Counted from the first letter of the stretch, positions 42,963-52,150 are shown. The stretch is DNA of 64,000 nt from Peribacillus sp044761665 (GCF_044761665.1 NZ_JBIWCW010000004.1:1-64000); one strand, 5' to 3'. Notes: generated by a model from the letters alone, not told the origin. Program-made: numbers and translations.

Positions 42963-43937
42963 TCATGAGAGGATGGTTACACTTGCTTTTCCGTTCCTCA
43001 CGGTCATCTTTACATTTTCGCCTATAGGGAGAGTAACAAAGGGATGGACATGTCCAAAATTCGCATTCGCTATGACAGGGATGCCATTCAGTTCCTTTTT
43101 GGAGGCAATGATCTGCTGAAGTGCGTAAGGTGTCATCCCGGAATTATTTTGAAACCTTCCTATGACAACTCCCTTGATTCCAATTGCATCAGGCAACTGT
43201 AACAAAGACTGTAAATCTCGGTCAAAACTAAAAGGATGGCTTTCTTCATCATCTTCAATAAAGAGAATGCGATCCCGTAACGAAGGCATGTACTCTGTTC
43301 CCTGTAGAAGATTAATCGTACAAAGATTGCCTCCTAGGATTGTACCATCCGCTTCGCCCTCCTGTATGACCATGTATCCCGAATTTGGATGGAAGGTACG
43401 GTCATCCTGCTCCAGGTGCCATGAATCATCACTCCATGTTTCACTTTGTTCCAAGTCAAAGGCCTCATCCTGAAGGACAGCTTTTTTAAAGTACTCCATT
43501 GTATAATCCAGACCAGCCTTCATCCCGAAAGTAGAGAAATGAGGACCAGAGTATGTAATCAAACCAGTTTTTTGATAAATGGCCAAACTGATGGCCGTTA
43601 TATCACTATATCCCATCAACACTTTAGGATTTCCCTTAATTAAATCGTAGTTGATATAATGAAGCAATTGGTTGGCATTGTATCCCCCAATGCTTGTAAA
43701 GATTCCTTTAACAGACGGATCTCTAAACGCATCATGTAAATCCTCGATCCGGTCTTCGATTGAATTCGAGAAGAAGTCGTCATGTACCAAAGTAGTTTTA
43801 CCATATGTCACTCTAAAGCCAAGCTCAACTAACCTTTCCTCTGCCAGTCTACGTTGTTCACCTTTTACAATCGCCAGGCTTCTCGATGGTGCAATAACCC
43901 GGATTTCATCCCCCGCTTTTAAACGAGCTGGTTTCAT
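42963..43937 (-). CDS. S66 family peptidase (LD-carboxypeptidase/MccF-like)
   Basis: A 324-residue serine peptidase. The nucleophile Ser lies in LMGYSDITAIS, the Glu in LFIEDDEESHPF and the His in ANFGHVHPFVTLP, the triad of the S66 family. IAPSRSLAIV at the N-terminus is characteristic. Members either trim D-Ala from muropeptides (LdcA) or degrade microcin C-like peptide nucleotides (MccF); the EDDEE form is nearer the MccF-type branch, but this is not decisive. Monocistronic. Confidence 0.88.
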   Translation of the reverse strand: MKPARLKAGDEIRVIAPSRSLAIVKGEQRRLAEERLVELGFRVTYGKTTLVHDDFFSNSIEDRIEDLHDAFRDPSVKGIFTSIGGYNANQLLHYINYDLIKGNPKVLMGYSDITAISLAIYQKTGLITYSGPHFSTFGMKAGLDYTMEYFKKAVLQDEAFDLEQSETWSDDSWHLEQDDRTFHPNSGYMVIQEGEADGTILGGNLCTINLLQGTEYMPSLRDRILFIEDDEESHPFSFDRDLQSLLQLPDAIGIKGVVIGRFQNNSGMTPYALQQIIASKKELNGIPVIANANFGHVHPFVTLPIGENVKMTVRNGKASVTILS

Positions 43938-44178
43938 ATCTCTTTCCCCCTATATATATCACATCATAATTATTTTAGCAGATATGTAGAGCAAAGGAAA
44001 TCGTGACCCACTAATGATTATACCACAAAAGAAACGTACGTTCTCACTTAAAACATCTTATTGATATATACAGCTAGAATATCAGTTATTAAAAATTCCT
44101 AGGTCCATGCCATCTGTAAACACTTCCTATCAAGGTTGCCTAAGCTCACCTGTCATGTAGACGATTTACCACATTAAG

Positions 44179-44207
44179 AAAAGACCAGCTTTACCAACTG
44201 GTCTTTT
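44179..44207 (-). terminator. Terminator of yjcZ-like gene
   Basis: AAAAGACCAG (44179-44188) pairs with CTGGTCTTTT (44198-44207). Confidence 0.88.
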
Positions 44208-44217
44208 AGTGTTTTAT

Positions 44218-44379
44218 TTAGCAGCAGAATGATGCGCCGATGATAACCAACAGAATGAATAAGACAACGATCAATGCGAAGCCTGAACCAAAACCGCCAC
44301 CGCAGCCGCCACCATATCCTCCGCCATAACCATAACCGCCGCCGCAGCCGCCACCATATCCTCCACCATATCCGTACAT
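44218..44379 (-). CDS. YjcZ family sporulation peptide
   Basis: A 53-residue protein: a Gly/Tyr/Cys-rich N-terminus (repeats of GYGGGYGGGCGGG) and a hydrophobic C-terminus (FALIVVLFILLVIIGASFCC). This is the YjcZ family, small peptides made in sporulation. AAGGAG lies before the ATG at 44379. The candidate sigma-K promoter at 44423-44451 fits. It has its own terminator. The repeat-like DNA of the Gly tract gives an Arg/Trp-rich shadow frame that should be ignored. Confidence 0.9.
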   Translation of the reverse strand: MYGYGGGYGGGCGGGYGYGGGYGGGCGGGFGSGFALIVVLFILLVIIGASFCC

Positions 44380-44422
44380 AAAGTTTCACTCCTTCTTGAT
44401 TTCTGTTTTCTCTTTACATCCT

Positions 44423-44451
44423 TACCATATGTCGATACGCCCGCCTTGGTC
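44423..44451 (-). promoter_or_regulatory. Candidate sigma-K promoter of yjcZ-like gene
   Basis: On the - strand GACC, a 16-base spacer and CATATGGTA, matching the sigma-K pattern (AC, 16 bases, CATAnnnTA). It lies about 45 bases before the start codon. Confidence 0.65.
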
Positions 44452-44559
44452 TGTGTATTTGCCCATTTTTTTTTATTTAAGCAAAAACTCCTTAGTTTCT
44501 TCTATATACAATCATTTTCAAATTTCATTTCCCCTAAAGAAAATCGGAATCAATCCTTA

Positions 44560-44587
44560 TTGTGTTACGCTAAATTTGCGATATAAT
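44560..44587 (+). promoter_or_regulatory. Candidate sigma-A promoter of SGNH hydrolase gene
   Basis: TTGTGT (44560-44565), a 16-base spacer and TATAAT (44582-44587) stand about 80 bases before the start at 44670. Confidence 0.55.
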
Positions 44588-44669
44588 AAAAGAAAATATG
44601 CTAAATAGCCTAAGGGTAGTAGTTACTCCTACTCACCTATAAACAAAAATGTTAATCGGAGGAAACGAA

Positions 44670-45767
44670 TTGAAAAAAGTTTCAAGATCCCTCATCCCAT
44701 TCACTGCCGTATTCTTCATCCTTCTTCTCATGTACATCCCTCAAAAAGTTCCTAAAACATACGGGTCCGATGAAACTCTTAATGTTTATCAAAAATTCCA
44801 AGACGGTCAGCCGATTGACTATCTGGTTATTGGGGATAGTATCGGCAGGGGATCCGGCGCTGAGAATCCCAACATGACTTGGTTCAGACAATTAGAAAAC
44901 AAGATGAATAAATACAATTCAGTCCCTTTTAAAGGAGACTACGTTGTTCAAAGCGGGTCCACTGCTTTTGAAGGACTTTATAAATTCTCTCAAAAAAAAG
45001 ATAGTGGCCATAAGGATTTGATTTTCATTGTTTTCGGTGAAAATGATCGTAAATATATGAATGTGAACGATTTTAAAATGACATACGAAGCTCTAATCAG
45101 GAAGGCCAAACACCTATACCCACATGCTGAATTGTTCACCATTACGGAAAGTTGTTTAGAATATGAGGAATTTGCAAATGCGATCGGTCTTTTGACTGAC
45201 TATTATGGCGCTACCAATATCGACATGCGCCCAATCTTCAAAAATTCGGGATTTACTGAAAAACAATTGACCAAAGACTTGATTCATCCGAACGGCCTTG
45301 GCTATCAATTCTACGCAAATGCAATTTACGAACAGTTCCTTGAAAATGCCAAACAGGAAAAGCCTGTCGCAAGCCTTCCTCCTAAAATTCATGAAGGCTC
45401 CGAATTGGAATTATTAGAGCATGACAACTATGACACAATGGTCGGCTTTAGACCAAGAGCTGGCTATTACACAAGTTCTGAAAAAGGTAGCTACATCGAA
45501 TATCGATTCGAAGGCAATATACTTGGCGTTAAATTACTTAGAAGTCCAGATGGCGGGAAAGTCGATATATTCATTGATGGCAAATTGAATACTTCAATCC
45601 ATACGTGGTGGCCCTTTGCACGTGAAAGGTATTTATTCGTCACAAATGGCCTTTCTCCTGGACCACACACCGTACGATTTGAAGTCTCAGGAAGGGAAAC
45701 CGCAAATGACATTCCCAACACTTATGTCAGGCTCTCTTCGATCATCACCAATAATATGCATCCCTAA
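44670..45767 (+). CDS. Membrane-anchored SGNH/GDSL hydrolase
   Basis: A 365-residue protein with an uncleaved-looking N-terminal hydrophobic segment, an SGNH hydrolase domain (nucleophile Ser in VIGDSIGRGSG, GEND block, and DLIHPNG with the Asp-His pair), and a C-terminal beta domain of about 110 residues (SYIEYRFEGNILGVKLL and GPHTVRFEVSGRE) like the carbohydrate-binding domains of esterases. It may deacylate an envelope polymer; the substrate is unknown. The TTG at 44670 is the start, as GGAGGA lies 6 bases before it. Confidence 0.85.
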   Translation: MKKVSRSLIPFTAVFFILLLMYIPQKVPKTYGSDETLNVYQKFQDGQPIDYLVIGDSIGRGSGAENPNMTWFRQLENKMNKYNSVPFKGDYVVQSGSTAFEGLYKFSQKKDSGHKDLIFIVFGENDRKYMNVNDFKMTYEALIRKAKHLYPHAELFTITESCLEYEEFANAIGLLTDYYGATNIDMRPIFKNSGFTEKQLTKDLIHPNGLGYQFYANAIYEQFLENAKQEKPVASLPPKIHEGSELELLEHDNYDTMVGFRPRAGYYTSSEKGSYIEYRFEGNILGVKLLRSPDGGKVDIFIDGKLNTSIHTWWPFARERYLFVTNGLSPGPHTVRFEVSGRETANDIPNTYVRLSSIITNNMHP

Positions 45768-45768
45768 A

Positions 45769-45803
45769 CAAAACAGCCCCTATCCATGATAGGGGCTGTT
45801 TTG
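45769..45803. terminator. Bidirectional terminator between SGNH and msrB genes
   Basis: AAACAGCCCCTATC (45771-45784) pairs with GATAGGGGCTGTTT (45788-45801). Confidence 0.92.
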
Positions 45804-46232
45804 TTAAATAAATAGCTTCTTATATTCCCCGTATCCTTCTTTTTCAAGATCTTGGAGTGGGATAAATCTAAGAGAAGCAGAATTAATGCAGTACCGTAAC
45901 CTGGTTGGCCCTGGACCATCATCAAATACATGACCAAGATGGGAATCGGCTGTTTTCGAACGAACTTCGATTCTTCTCATTCCATAGCTCGTATCCAAAT
46001 TTTCAACTACTTCACCATCGTCCAAAGGCTTGGTAAAACTCGGCCAGCCACAAGCGGAATCAAATTTATCTTTGGAAGTGAAGAGCGGGGTACCCGAAAC
46101 GATGTCCACATATAGGCCCTCTTCCTTCAAATTCCAGTATTCATTATGAAACGCAGGCTCCGTCCCGCTATTCTGTGTGACTTCATATTGTATCGGTGTT
46201 AATTTTTTCTTTAACTCGTCTTTATTACTCAT
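45804..46232 (-). CDS. msrB: Peptide-methionine (R)-S-oxide reductase MsrB
   Basis: Reduces methionine-R-sulfoxide in proteins. A 142-residue MsrB: SACGWPSF and the catalytic Cys in RLRYCINSASLRF are seen. The two CxxC zinc pairs are missing, as in many Bacillus MsrBs. The start at 46232 follows GGGGGGAAAG and overlaps the end of msrA by 8 bases. A longer frame reaching 46697 only runs through msrA in another frame and is not a fusion. Confidence 0.95.
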   Translation of the reverse strand: MSNKDELKKKLTPIQYEVTQNSGTEPAFHNEYWNLKEEGLYVDIVSGTPLFTSKDKFDSACGWPSFTKPLDDGEVVENLDTSYGMRRIEVRSKTADSHLGHVFDDGPGPTRLRYCINSASLRFIPLQDLEKEGYGEYKKLFI

Positions 46233-46764
46233 TTCTTTCCCCCCAATGATGTTCTTGAAATGCTTTGCGACCCGAACCAACTGAATACCTCTCGTAATGC
46301 TCTGGTTGCTTTTTATAATAATGCTGATGATATGTCTCGGCTGGATAAAAGGTCTTAGCTGGTAGGATTGGGGTGGCAATCGGTTTAGAAAAAATGCCAC
46401 TCTCCTGTAGCTTCGCCTTGGAAGCTTCCGCAATTTCACGTTGTTTTTCATCATGATAGAAAATGGCCGTTTGATAGGAACTGCCACGGTCAAAAAACTG
46501 TCCCCCAGCGTCCGTAGGGTCGATTTGTTGCCAAAATAAATCGACCAAATCCTTATAAGGATAAACCGTAGGATCAAAAGTAATCTGAACAGCCTCATAA
46601 TGGCCCGTCGTCTCTGAACAAACCTCTTTATACGTAGGGTTCTCCGTCTTTCCCCCTGTGTAACCGGAAATAACGGATTCGATACCCGGCTGTTCATCGA
46701 AGGGTTTCACCATACACCAGAAACATCCTCCGGCAAACGTTGCTTTCTCTAATTGATTAGTCAA
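46225..46764 (-). CDS. msrA: Peptide-methionine (S)-S-oxide reductase MsrA
   Basis: Reduces methionine-S-sulfoxide. The 179-residue protein has the catalytic motif GGCFWCMVKPF near its start and the typical YHQHYYKKQPE near its end, with GSSYQTAIFYHDE between. The start is TTG at 46764, 8 bases after GGAGGA. It is cotranscribed with msrB, as in B. subtilis. Confidence 0.95.
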   Translation of the reverse strand: MTNQLEKATFAGGCFWCMVKPFDEQPGIESVISGYTGGKTENPTYKEVCSETTGHYEAVQITFDPTVYPYKDLVDLFWQQIDPTDAGGQFFDRGSSYQTAIFYHDEKQREIAEASKAKLQESGIFSKPIATPILPAKTFYPAETYHQHYYKKQPEHYERYSVGSGRKAFQEHHWGERNE

Positions 46765-46912
46765 CTGTAATATCCTCCTTTTTGGGAAAGGCTCTGTTTA
46801 ATGCATTTTAACCCTTTTATATGGCCATGTAAAATCATCTGCTGTTCAAACTACATTTCCTTAACACCATACTTTTCTTTTTTTTAGATATTAAATTGGT
46901 AGAAATGAAGGC

Positions 46913-46940
46913 ACATGCCCAAGCATGCTCCCATATGATG
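46913..46940 (+). promoter_or_regulatory. Possible sigma-K-like promoter of DUF4397 gene
   Basis: ACA (46913-46915), a 16-base spacer and CATATGATG (46932-46940), one base off the CATAnnnTA pattern. It stands close to the start codon. Confidence 0.35.
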
Positions 46941-46974
46941 TTTTCATAATGATTCAAAATGAAAGGTGATTGAC

Positions 46975-47715
46975 ATGAAAAATAAACATACACATTTACA
47001 AAAAGCCATGAATTACGATGCTTTATCTTGCTACTATAAATATAGTAACCCTCATTTACATGATTATTATTATCACAAACACTTGAAGAGTATGGAAAAA
47101 GCAATTCAACCAATGCGAAATGGTCAAATGATTTCTCTCAAACCAGCAAAGGTCCGTGTATTTCACGCGGCTCCTAAAGCTCCTGCGGTCGATGTATATG
47201 TTAATGAAATGCGCATCCTTCAGAATTTCGCCTATAAAAACAAAAGTGACTATTTATCATTGCCTCCTGGTAAGTACCAAGTTGATATATACCCTACCGG
47301 CCAAACCACTTCCACCTTGCTTAGCCGTAAGCTCGATGTGGAAAGCGAAAAAATGTACACAGTCGTTGCTGCAGGATCAAATGAAATGCTGAAACTACTT
47401 ACATTTGAAGACAATCCTTATGTTCCACAAGGTGAATCCAAGATCCGTTTTGTCCACTTATCGTTTGATACACCACCAGTCGATATTGCTGTAAAAGACG
47501 GCGATGTCGTATTCTCGAACCTCTCTTACCGTAAAGCGAGCGAATATCTGAACCTTTACCCCATGCACGTTGATTTTGAAGTCAGATTAGCCGGTTCTAA
47601 AGAAGCAGCACTTTCCTTGCCCACTGATATTCAGGCAGATACCCCATTATCGATTTATATAGTGGGCTCCAGTCAAGGTGAACCTGGTTTAGAAGTTATC
47701 ACCCTTTCCCCTTGA
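46975..47715 (+). CDS. DUF4397 domain protein
   Basis: A 246-residue protein without signal peptide. After a Tyr/His-rich lead (HDYYYHKHLKS) come two copies of a beta domain that each begin with VRVFHAAPKAPAVDVYV and IRFVHLSFDTPPVDIAV, the DUF4397 signature. In each, SDYLSLPPGKYQVDIYPTG or its equivalent follows. The function is unknown; a spore-surface role would fit the weak sigma-K-like promoter. The start at 46975 follows AAAGGTG. Confidence 0.85.
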   Translation: MKNKHTHLQKAMNYDALSCYYKYSNPHLHDYYYHKHLKSMEKAIQPMRNGQMISLKPAKVRVFHAAPKAPAVDVYVNEMRILQNFAYKNKSDYLSLPPGKYQVDIYPTGQTTSTLLSRKLDVESEKMYTVVAAGSNEMLKLLTFEDNPYVPQGESKIRFVHLSFDTPPVDIAVKDGDVVFSNLSYRKASEYLNLYPMHVDFEVRLAGSKEAALSLPTDIQADTPLSIYIVGSSQGEPGLEVITLSP

Positions 47716-47722
47716 ACCACAC

Positions 47723-47764
47723 ACGATAAAAAGCCAGGATTGCTAGACCCTGGCTTTTTATCGT
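47723..47764. terminator. Bidirectional terminator
   Basis: GATAAAAAGCCAGG (47725-47738) pairs with CCTGGCTTTTTATC (47749-47762) between convergent genes. Confidence 0.92.
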
Positions 47765-47774
47765 ATGTTTTCAA

Positions 47775-48359
47775 TTACTGCAATGAAGAGGGTACGGTCA
47801 ATAAGAAAGAAATATCATCATTCTTCAAATCAAATTCATTGGCTTTTACCCTGACGTCACTTTTCAATTCCATGTCTTGCAAGGAAACATAAATATTTTC
47901 CTCATTAGGATTGATAGTGACCCACTCAGGCATCTTATACCGCTCATTAATTAAATTCATCACGTAGGAAACAGGTAGGTTCATTTGCCCAATGGAAATG
48001 GATTTTTGTTTTAGAACCAAGTCTCCATTCTTCTGCGCAATTGGTTCGAATGTTAATTTCATTTCCACTTCACGATTGAAAAATGGCATTTTCCCGTATA
48101 ACTCCACTTCATCCTTTAAGTACACTTCATAATGCATTAATCCAGTCAAGCCTTCTTTATCAAGGTACTGGTTGATTAGTCTGGTCAAATCTTCCCGATT
48201 CGTATGAATCTGAAACTGGATATCTTCTTCCTGACTTACAGCTGGTTTCATCTCTTTATCTTTTGCCGGTAAATTAATTAGGATTAGAATAGTAAAGATG
48301 ACCAGGATGTTAAGGGCTAATAAAGTAATAAACAAAGTCTTCCATTTGACATTTGTCAT
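47775..48359 (-). CDS. ypmS: YpmS family membrane-anchored protein (DUF2140)
   Basis: A 194-residue protein with one N-terminal membrane segment (LFITLLALNILVIFTILIL) and an outside domain of beta type. It has the DUF2140 traits (FNREVEMKLTFEP, PVSYVMNLINERYKMPEWV). It overlaps ypmR by 4 bases (ATGA), so it is co-translated. The function is not known. The pair also stands together in B. subtilis. Confidence 0.88.
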   Translation of the reverse strand: MTNVKWKTLFITLLALNILVIFTILILINLPAKDKEMKPAVSQEEDIQFQIHTNREDLTRLINQYLDKEGLTGLMHYEVYLKDEVELYGKMPFFNREVEMKLTFEPIAQKNGDLVLKQKSISIGQMNLPVSYVMNLINERYKMPEWVTINPNEENIYVSLQDMELKSDVRVKANEFDLKNDDISFLLTVPSSLQ

Positions 48360-49195
48360 TCTTGGTCATCATCTCCTTTGGCACTGGCTTCCATTGCATC
48401 CTTTCCGATAGTCAATACTTCCATGTTATTGTAGATTCTTTCGGCGATCAGTTCATATCCTCGATCATTGGGATGGAAGTAATCCTCAGTATATAACAAG
48501 TCTTCTTTGGAATTTTGAAAAATATCATCTATTTCGATAAAATATGCAGAGTCATATTCGGTGATGATCTTTTTCCCACTATCATTCCAATCATTCATAA
48601 TTTCATCGAGTTCATAAAAGTCGGCAAACCATTTTGAAAATGGGTTATATACGCCAACTAAATAAATCTGAGCCTGTTCATTTTCAGAACGGACCTTATC
48701 CAATATCTGTCTTAATCTTTTTTCATATCCTATTTTTGCAGAATCGAATTGGTTCAGTTCCAAGTTGGAGAAGTTCTGTTTAAATACCCTCATGATATCG
48801 TTACCACCAATTGTGACTACGATGGAATCGGCTTGTTCAATATCTTTCTGAACGCCGGCCTTTTCCAATCTTTTTAATAATTGGTCGGTCCGATTTCCAC
48901 GAACTCCATGATTGATCATCTCAACTGAAGTGATCGTCGGTTCTCTTTCAAGGCTTTTCTGCAGATAAGGGAGGTATCCTCCCTTATCTTTACTGTCGCC
49001 AACACCTTGCGTAAGGGAATCACCTATTGAAACAATTTGAACAGGATCCGGAAAAAAGCTGGCTGGAATGGTTTCTTTTTTACTCAATTCAACAACGTGA
49101 TGCTGTTGAACGGTTGGTTGTTCTGAAGCAGTGCTCTGAGAGCAACCTGAAATCCATACTAGGCATATAAAAAGACAGGTGATTTTATATCTCAT
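48356..49195 (-). CDS. ypmR: SGNH/GDSL hydrolase lipoprotein (YpmR)
   Basis: A 279-residue lipoprotein (lipobox ISGC near residue 18) with an SGNH hydrolase: Ser in VSIGDSLTQGVGD, Gly in HGVRGNRTDQLL, Asn in TIGGNDIMRV and Asp-His in DYFHPNDRGYE. It is placed on the outside of the membrane; the natural ester is unknown. It is cotranscribed with ypmS. AAGGTGAGAG precedes the ATG. Confidence 0.9.
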   Translation of the reverse strand: MRYKITCLFICLVWISGCSQSTASEQPTVQQHHVVELSKKETIPASFFPDPVQIVSIGDSLTQGVGDSKDKGGYLPYLQKSLEREPTITSVEMINHGVRGNRTDQLLKRLEKAGVQKDIEQADSIVVTIGGNDIMRVFKQNFSNLELNQFDSAKIGYEKRLRQILDKVRSENEQAQIYLVGVYNPFSKWFADFYELDEIMNDWNDSGKKIITEYDSAYFIEIDDIFQNSKEDLLYTEDYFHPNDRGYELIAERIYNNMEVLTIGKDAMEASAKGDDDQE

Positions 49196-49460
49196 ACTCT
49201 CACCTTCCCTACCTAAATATTATATCATGGAGAAAAAAGATAATTGCAATCATTTTATCCCTTTACATGACTGTTTTAAATAATCTTGACCATTGTATAG
49301 TATGAAAAAAAGCAGGAAATTAAAGCTTGTCCTTTAAATTTTAGCATGTACTTAGTATGTAAATTCATTCTTCGCATCCACTCATTATTACCTTACAACC
49401 AAGTCTAAATAAAAAAGGATGATTAAAGACTTTTTCCCTCCATTTTTAATTTGTAAACTA

Positions 49461-49498
49461 AAAAACTATTGAACAGGCCATTTACCTGTTCAATAGTT
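49461..49498 (-). terminator. Terminator of sco gene
   Basis: AACTATTGAACAGG (49464-49477) pairs with CCTGTTCAATAGTT (49485-49498); it overlaps the stop codon. The gap 49196-49460 otherwise shows nothing clear. Confidence 0.88.
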
Positions 49499-50080
49499 CT
49501 GTAAAATTTTTATATGCTTAATCATTTCATCAAATGGAATACCTTGAAGTCCTGTATAATCACGAATGATTTTTCCATCTTGGTCCATTAAGTAAAAGCT
49601 GGTCTGATGGATCACCTGATCTTCATTGTCCGGTTTCTGTACTATCGTCTTGAAGTTGTCCATTGCAAAGGCCTCGATGTCATCTTGGCTATATCCCGTT
49701 AAAAAATTCCAATTTGTGTAATCCACATTAAATTGGTCTCCAAACTCTTTCAAGACTTCAGGCTTGTCAACTTCAGGATCAACAGAAAATGACACGAACT
49801 CAACATCCGATATCCCCTCATCCTTCAGCATTTGTTGCAATTTCACCATATTTGCCGTCATGGGAAGACATACATCCTCGCAATTTGTAAAGATGAAGTC
49901 AGCAACCCAGACCTTCCCTTTTAGATTTTCTTTTGAAAAGGGTTTTCCATCTTGGTTAACATTACTAAAGTCTTCCATGTCCCAATTTTTCGCATCAGGT
50001 ACTCCATTTGAACCACATGCCGTAAGCATTAATATTACCGCCATGCCTATAGCTGCCTTGAATCTATGCAGCTTCCTCAT
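49490..50080 (-). CDS. ypmQ: Sco family lipoprotein (copper delivery to cytochrome c oxidase), YpmQ
   Basis: A 196-residue lipoprotein (lipobox LTACG near residue 22) with a thioredoxin fold. The copper site is visible: CxxxC in FTNCEDVCLPMT and the His in VIHQTSFYLMD. It helps assemble the CuA centre of cytochrome c oxidase. It lies near ypmR/ypmS, as in B. subtilis. GGGG before the ATG acts as a binding site. Confidence 0.93.
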   Translation of the reverse strand: MRKLHRFKAAIGMAVILMLTACGSNGVPDAKNWDMEDFSNVNQDGKPFSKENLKGKVWVADFIFTNCEDVCLPMTANMVKLQQMLKDEGISDVEFVSFSVDPEVDKPEVLKEFGDQFNVDYTNWNFLTGYSQDDIEAFAMDNFKTIVQKPDNEDQVIHQTSFYLMDQDGKIIRDYTGLQGIPFDEMIKHIKILQNY

Positions 50081-50233
50081 TCTTACCCCGCCCTTTATGT
50101 ATAAAATATTCTGTCACTTCTTTCATTTTACCAGACCCTGGGCAGGAAAACAGCCTCTCTTTTTACATAAAACGGCGTTTCAGGAATTCATAACACGACT
50201 GTTCACTCTTAATGGCTCTAAAAAGGGATATGA

Positions 50234-51076
50234 TCAATCCCAATAATACATAATTGCCATGGCACCTTCACCGGTATGCGTGCTGACGACAGCGGTTGTT
50301 GCCTCCAATTTAATATCTTGAACTCCGGATATTTCGGTAATCGCCTGTCGGCTCTTATCTGCCATTTCAAATCCATTGGCATGCACATAACCAACACCTT
50401 TAATTTCTTTTCCCTGCGTATCTTCTAAGAATTTCTTTGTTATGAATTTTACAACTTGGGATTGGCTCCTAGCCTTGGAAATAGGGTTCAATACGCCTTG
50501 TTCAACCCTTGCGATTGGTTTAATATGTAAGAGGGAACCGATGAAAGCTGACACCTTGCCAATCCTCCCACCTTTTACGAGGTTGTCCAAGGTGCCTATG
50601 ACAATGATTAGACTTGTCTGACTTCTTATGGTCTCTAACCGTTTCATTATCTCTTCGACGGATTTGCCTTCATTCGCCATTTTGGCAGCCTCAATCACTT
50701 GGAATGACATGGCTTTAGAAATAAATTGCGAATCAAAAACGGTAACTTTCGCGTCAGCCATACCAGCCGCAGTCTCTGCGGAACGCACTGTACCACTCAT
50801 TCCACCAGTCATGTGGATCGAGATGATCTCACTGCCATCCTTTCCAAGTTCATTGTACACCTCTAAAAAGGTACCTACTGCTGGTTGAGAGCTTTTCGGA
50901 AGTTCCTTTGATCGATTCATTCTTCTTAAGAATTCTTCCTGCTCTATTTCCACTTTATCCAAAAAGGTCTCACCATCGATATAAATCGATAACGGAACCA
51001 TCGTAATGCCATAATGTTCAAACTCTTCAGGTGTCATATCCACTGTTGAATCGGTAACGATTTTCACTTTATTCAT
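50234..51076 (-). CDS. DegV family fatty-acid-binding protein
   Basis: A 280-residue protein of the DegV/FakB fold, which binds a fatty acid for phosphorylation by FakA. It starts KIVTDSTVDMTPEE, has LPKSSQPAVGTFLE with the Thr/Ser contact and ISIHMTGGMSGTVRSAE, and ends with STHTGEGAMAIMY. The function as a FakB is from homology. The start follows GGGATG. Single gene. Confidence 0.92.
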   Translation of the reverse strand: MNKVKIVTDSTVDMTPEEFEHYGITMVPLSIYIDGETFLDKVEIEQEEFLRRMNRSKELPKSSQPAVGTFLEVYNELGKDGSEIISIHMTGGMSGTVRSAETAAGMADAKVTVFDSQFISKAMSFQVIEAAKMANEGKSVEEIMKRLETIRSQTSLIIVIGTLDNLVKGGRIGKVSAFIGSLLHIKPIARVEQGVLNPISKARSQSQVVKFITKKFLEDTQGKEIKGVGYVHANGFEMADKSRQAITEISGVQDIKLEATTAVVSTHTGEGAMAIMYYWD

Positions 51077-51272
51077 CTATACACATCCCTAAATTAACGT
51101 ATCTATTGTATTATACCTATTCGAAGTATGCTTTCAAACTAAAGCTTATAATTTTTTCAGAGTATTGATTTTCAATGTTATATATATGTCGGATTCCAGT
51201 TAATCCTTTACCTACTCAAAGTTAAAGCTCAATACCATTTTCCATTACGACGAGGAAACTTTTTTCACCTGC

Positions 51273-51306
51273 AAAAAAAGACCCAAAAGGCTGAAACCTT
51301 TGGGTC
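51273..51306 (-). terminator. Terminator of tatAC
   Basis: GACCCAAAAGG (51280-51290) pairs with CCTTTGGGTC (51297-51306); A-run to the left. Confidence 0.88.
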
Positions 51307-51311
51307 ATTTT

Positions 51312-52064
51312 TTATAAACCTTCTTCATTCCGAAATGAGTCTTCCCGCATGCTTTCTCGTTTCACCCTACGTTTATAGACAATTTTCGAAAGCGATATAC
51401 TAACTTCGTATAATAACAATAAGGGAACCGTGACCAGGAAATCCGACATGAAATCAGGAGGTGTTATGGAAATGGCTATTACCACCAATACGAAGTAAGC
51501 ATATTTTCTTAATTTTTGAAGCACATAGGGGTTGATGAGTCCGATTGAGGTCAAGAACATGGTGACGACAGGGAGCTCGAATAAAAAAGCAAAAGGAATG
51601 GTCATATTAAAGACAAATGAAAAATACTTATCCGCTGTAAAATTGGTTATGAACATACCTTCACCCAGCTCAATTAGAAACTGAAGGATCGTCGGAAAAA
51701 TGACATAGTAACCAAAAGCCAGACCGCCAATAAAAAGGATGAAGAGAGCTGGTATATAGGAAAGAGTCGCTCTCACTTCATTCGGCATCAAAGCTGGTTT
51801 AACGAATAACCAAATTTGAAGAGCAATGATTGGAATGGTTATGGCAATGGCAACAACACCGGAAAGCATAAAATAAATCCAGATAATATCGCTCGGGCCC
51901 AAGACCATCAATTCAAAATCAAGATCTTTCACAAACCAATAATAGATTTTTTCCACATAGATAAAACTAACGATAAAAAAGATGAAAAAAGCAACAGCCG
52001 TAATGATCAGCCGTTTTCTCAATTCCTCGAGATGATCGATGATATTCAATTCTTTATCTTCCAA
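51312..52064 (-). CDS. tatC: Twin-arginine translocase subunit TatC
   Basis: The 250-residue receptor for twin-arginine signal peptides. Six hydrophobic segments; the conserved N-terminal HLEELRKRL and the FAFGYY-type loop (GGLAFGYYVIFP), and the fourth-helix FAFLFELPVV are present. The start is TTG with a weak AAGG upstream. It follows tatA and forms with it a minimal Tat system. Confidence 0.94.
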   Translation of the reverse strand: MEDKELNIIDHLEELRKRLIITAVAFFIFFIVSFIYVEKIYYWFVKDLDFELMVLGPSDIIWIYFMLSGVVAIAITIPIIALQIWLFVKPALMPNEVRATLSYIPALFILFIGGLAFGYYVIFPTILQFLIELGEGMFITNFTADKYFSFVFNMTIPFAFLFELPVVTMFLTSIGLINPYVLQKLRKYAYFVLVVIAISITPPDFMSDFLVTVPLLLLYEVSISLSKIVYKRRVKRESMREDSFRNEEGL

Positions 52065-52150
52065 AATAAATCACGCCTTCATCTGAAAATCCATTTCTTT
52101 GCTACAGAATAAAAGACGTAAGAAGGTTCTATCTTACGCCCTGCATTCAA

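Noticed and set aside
44174..44389. Arg/Trp-rich 71-residue frame on the - strand
   Set aside because: It is a shifted frame of the Gly-rich YjcZ gene at 44218-44379, which has the better start and family match.
46233..46697. Long open frame that would fuse about 150 residues to the N-terminus of MsrB
   Set aside because: It runs through msrA in another frame, its residues are Arg-rich and without domain features, and a good GGGGGG binding site and ATG at 46232 give a normal MsrB.
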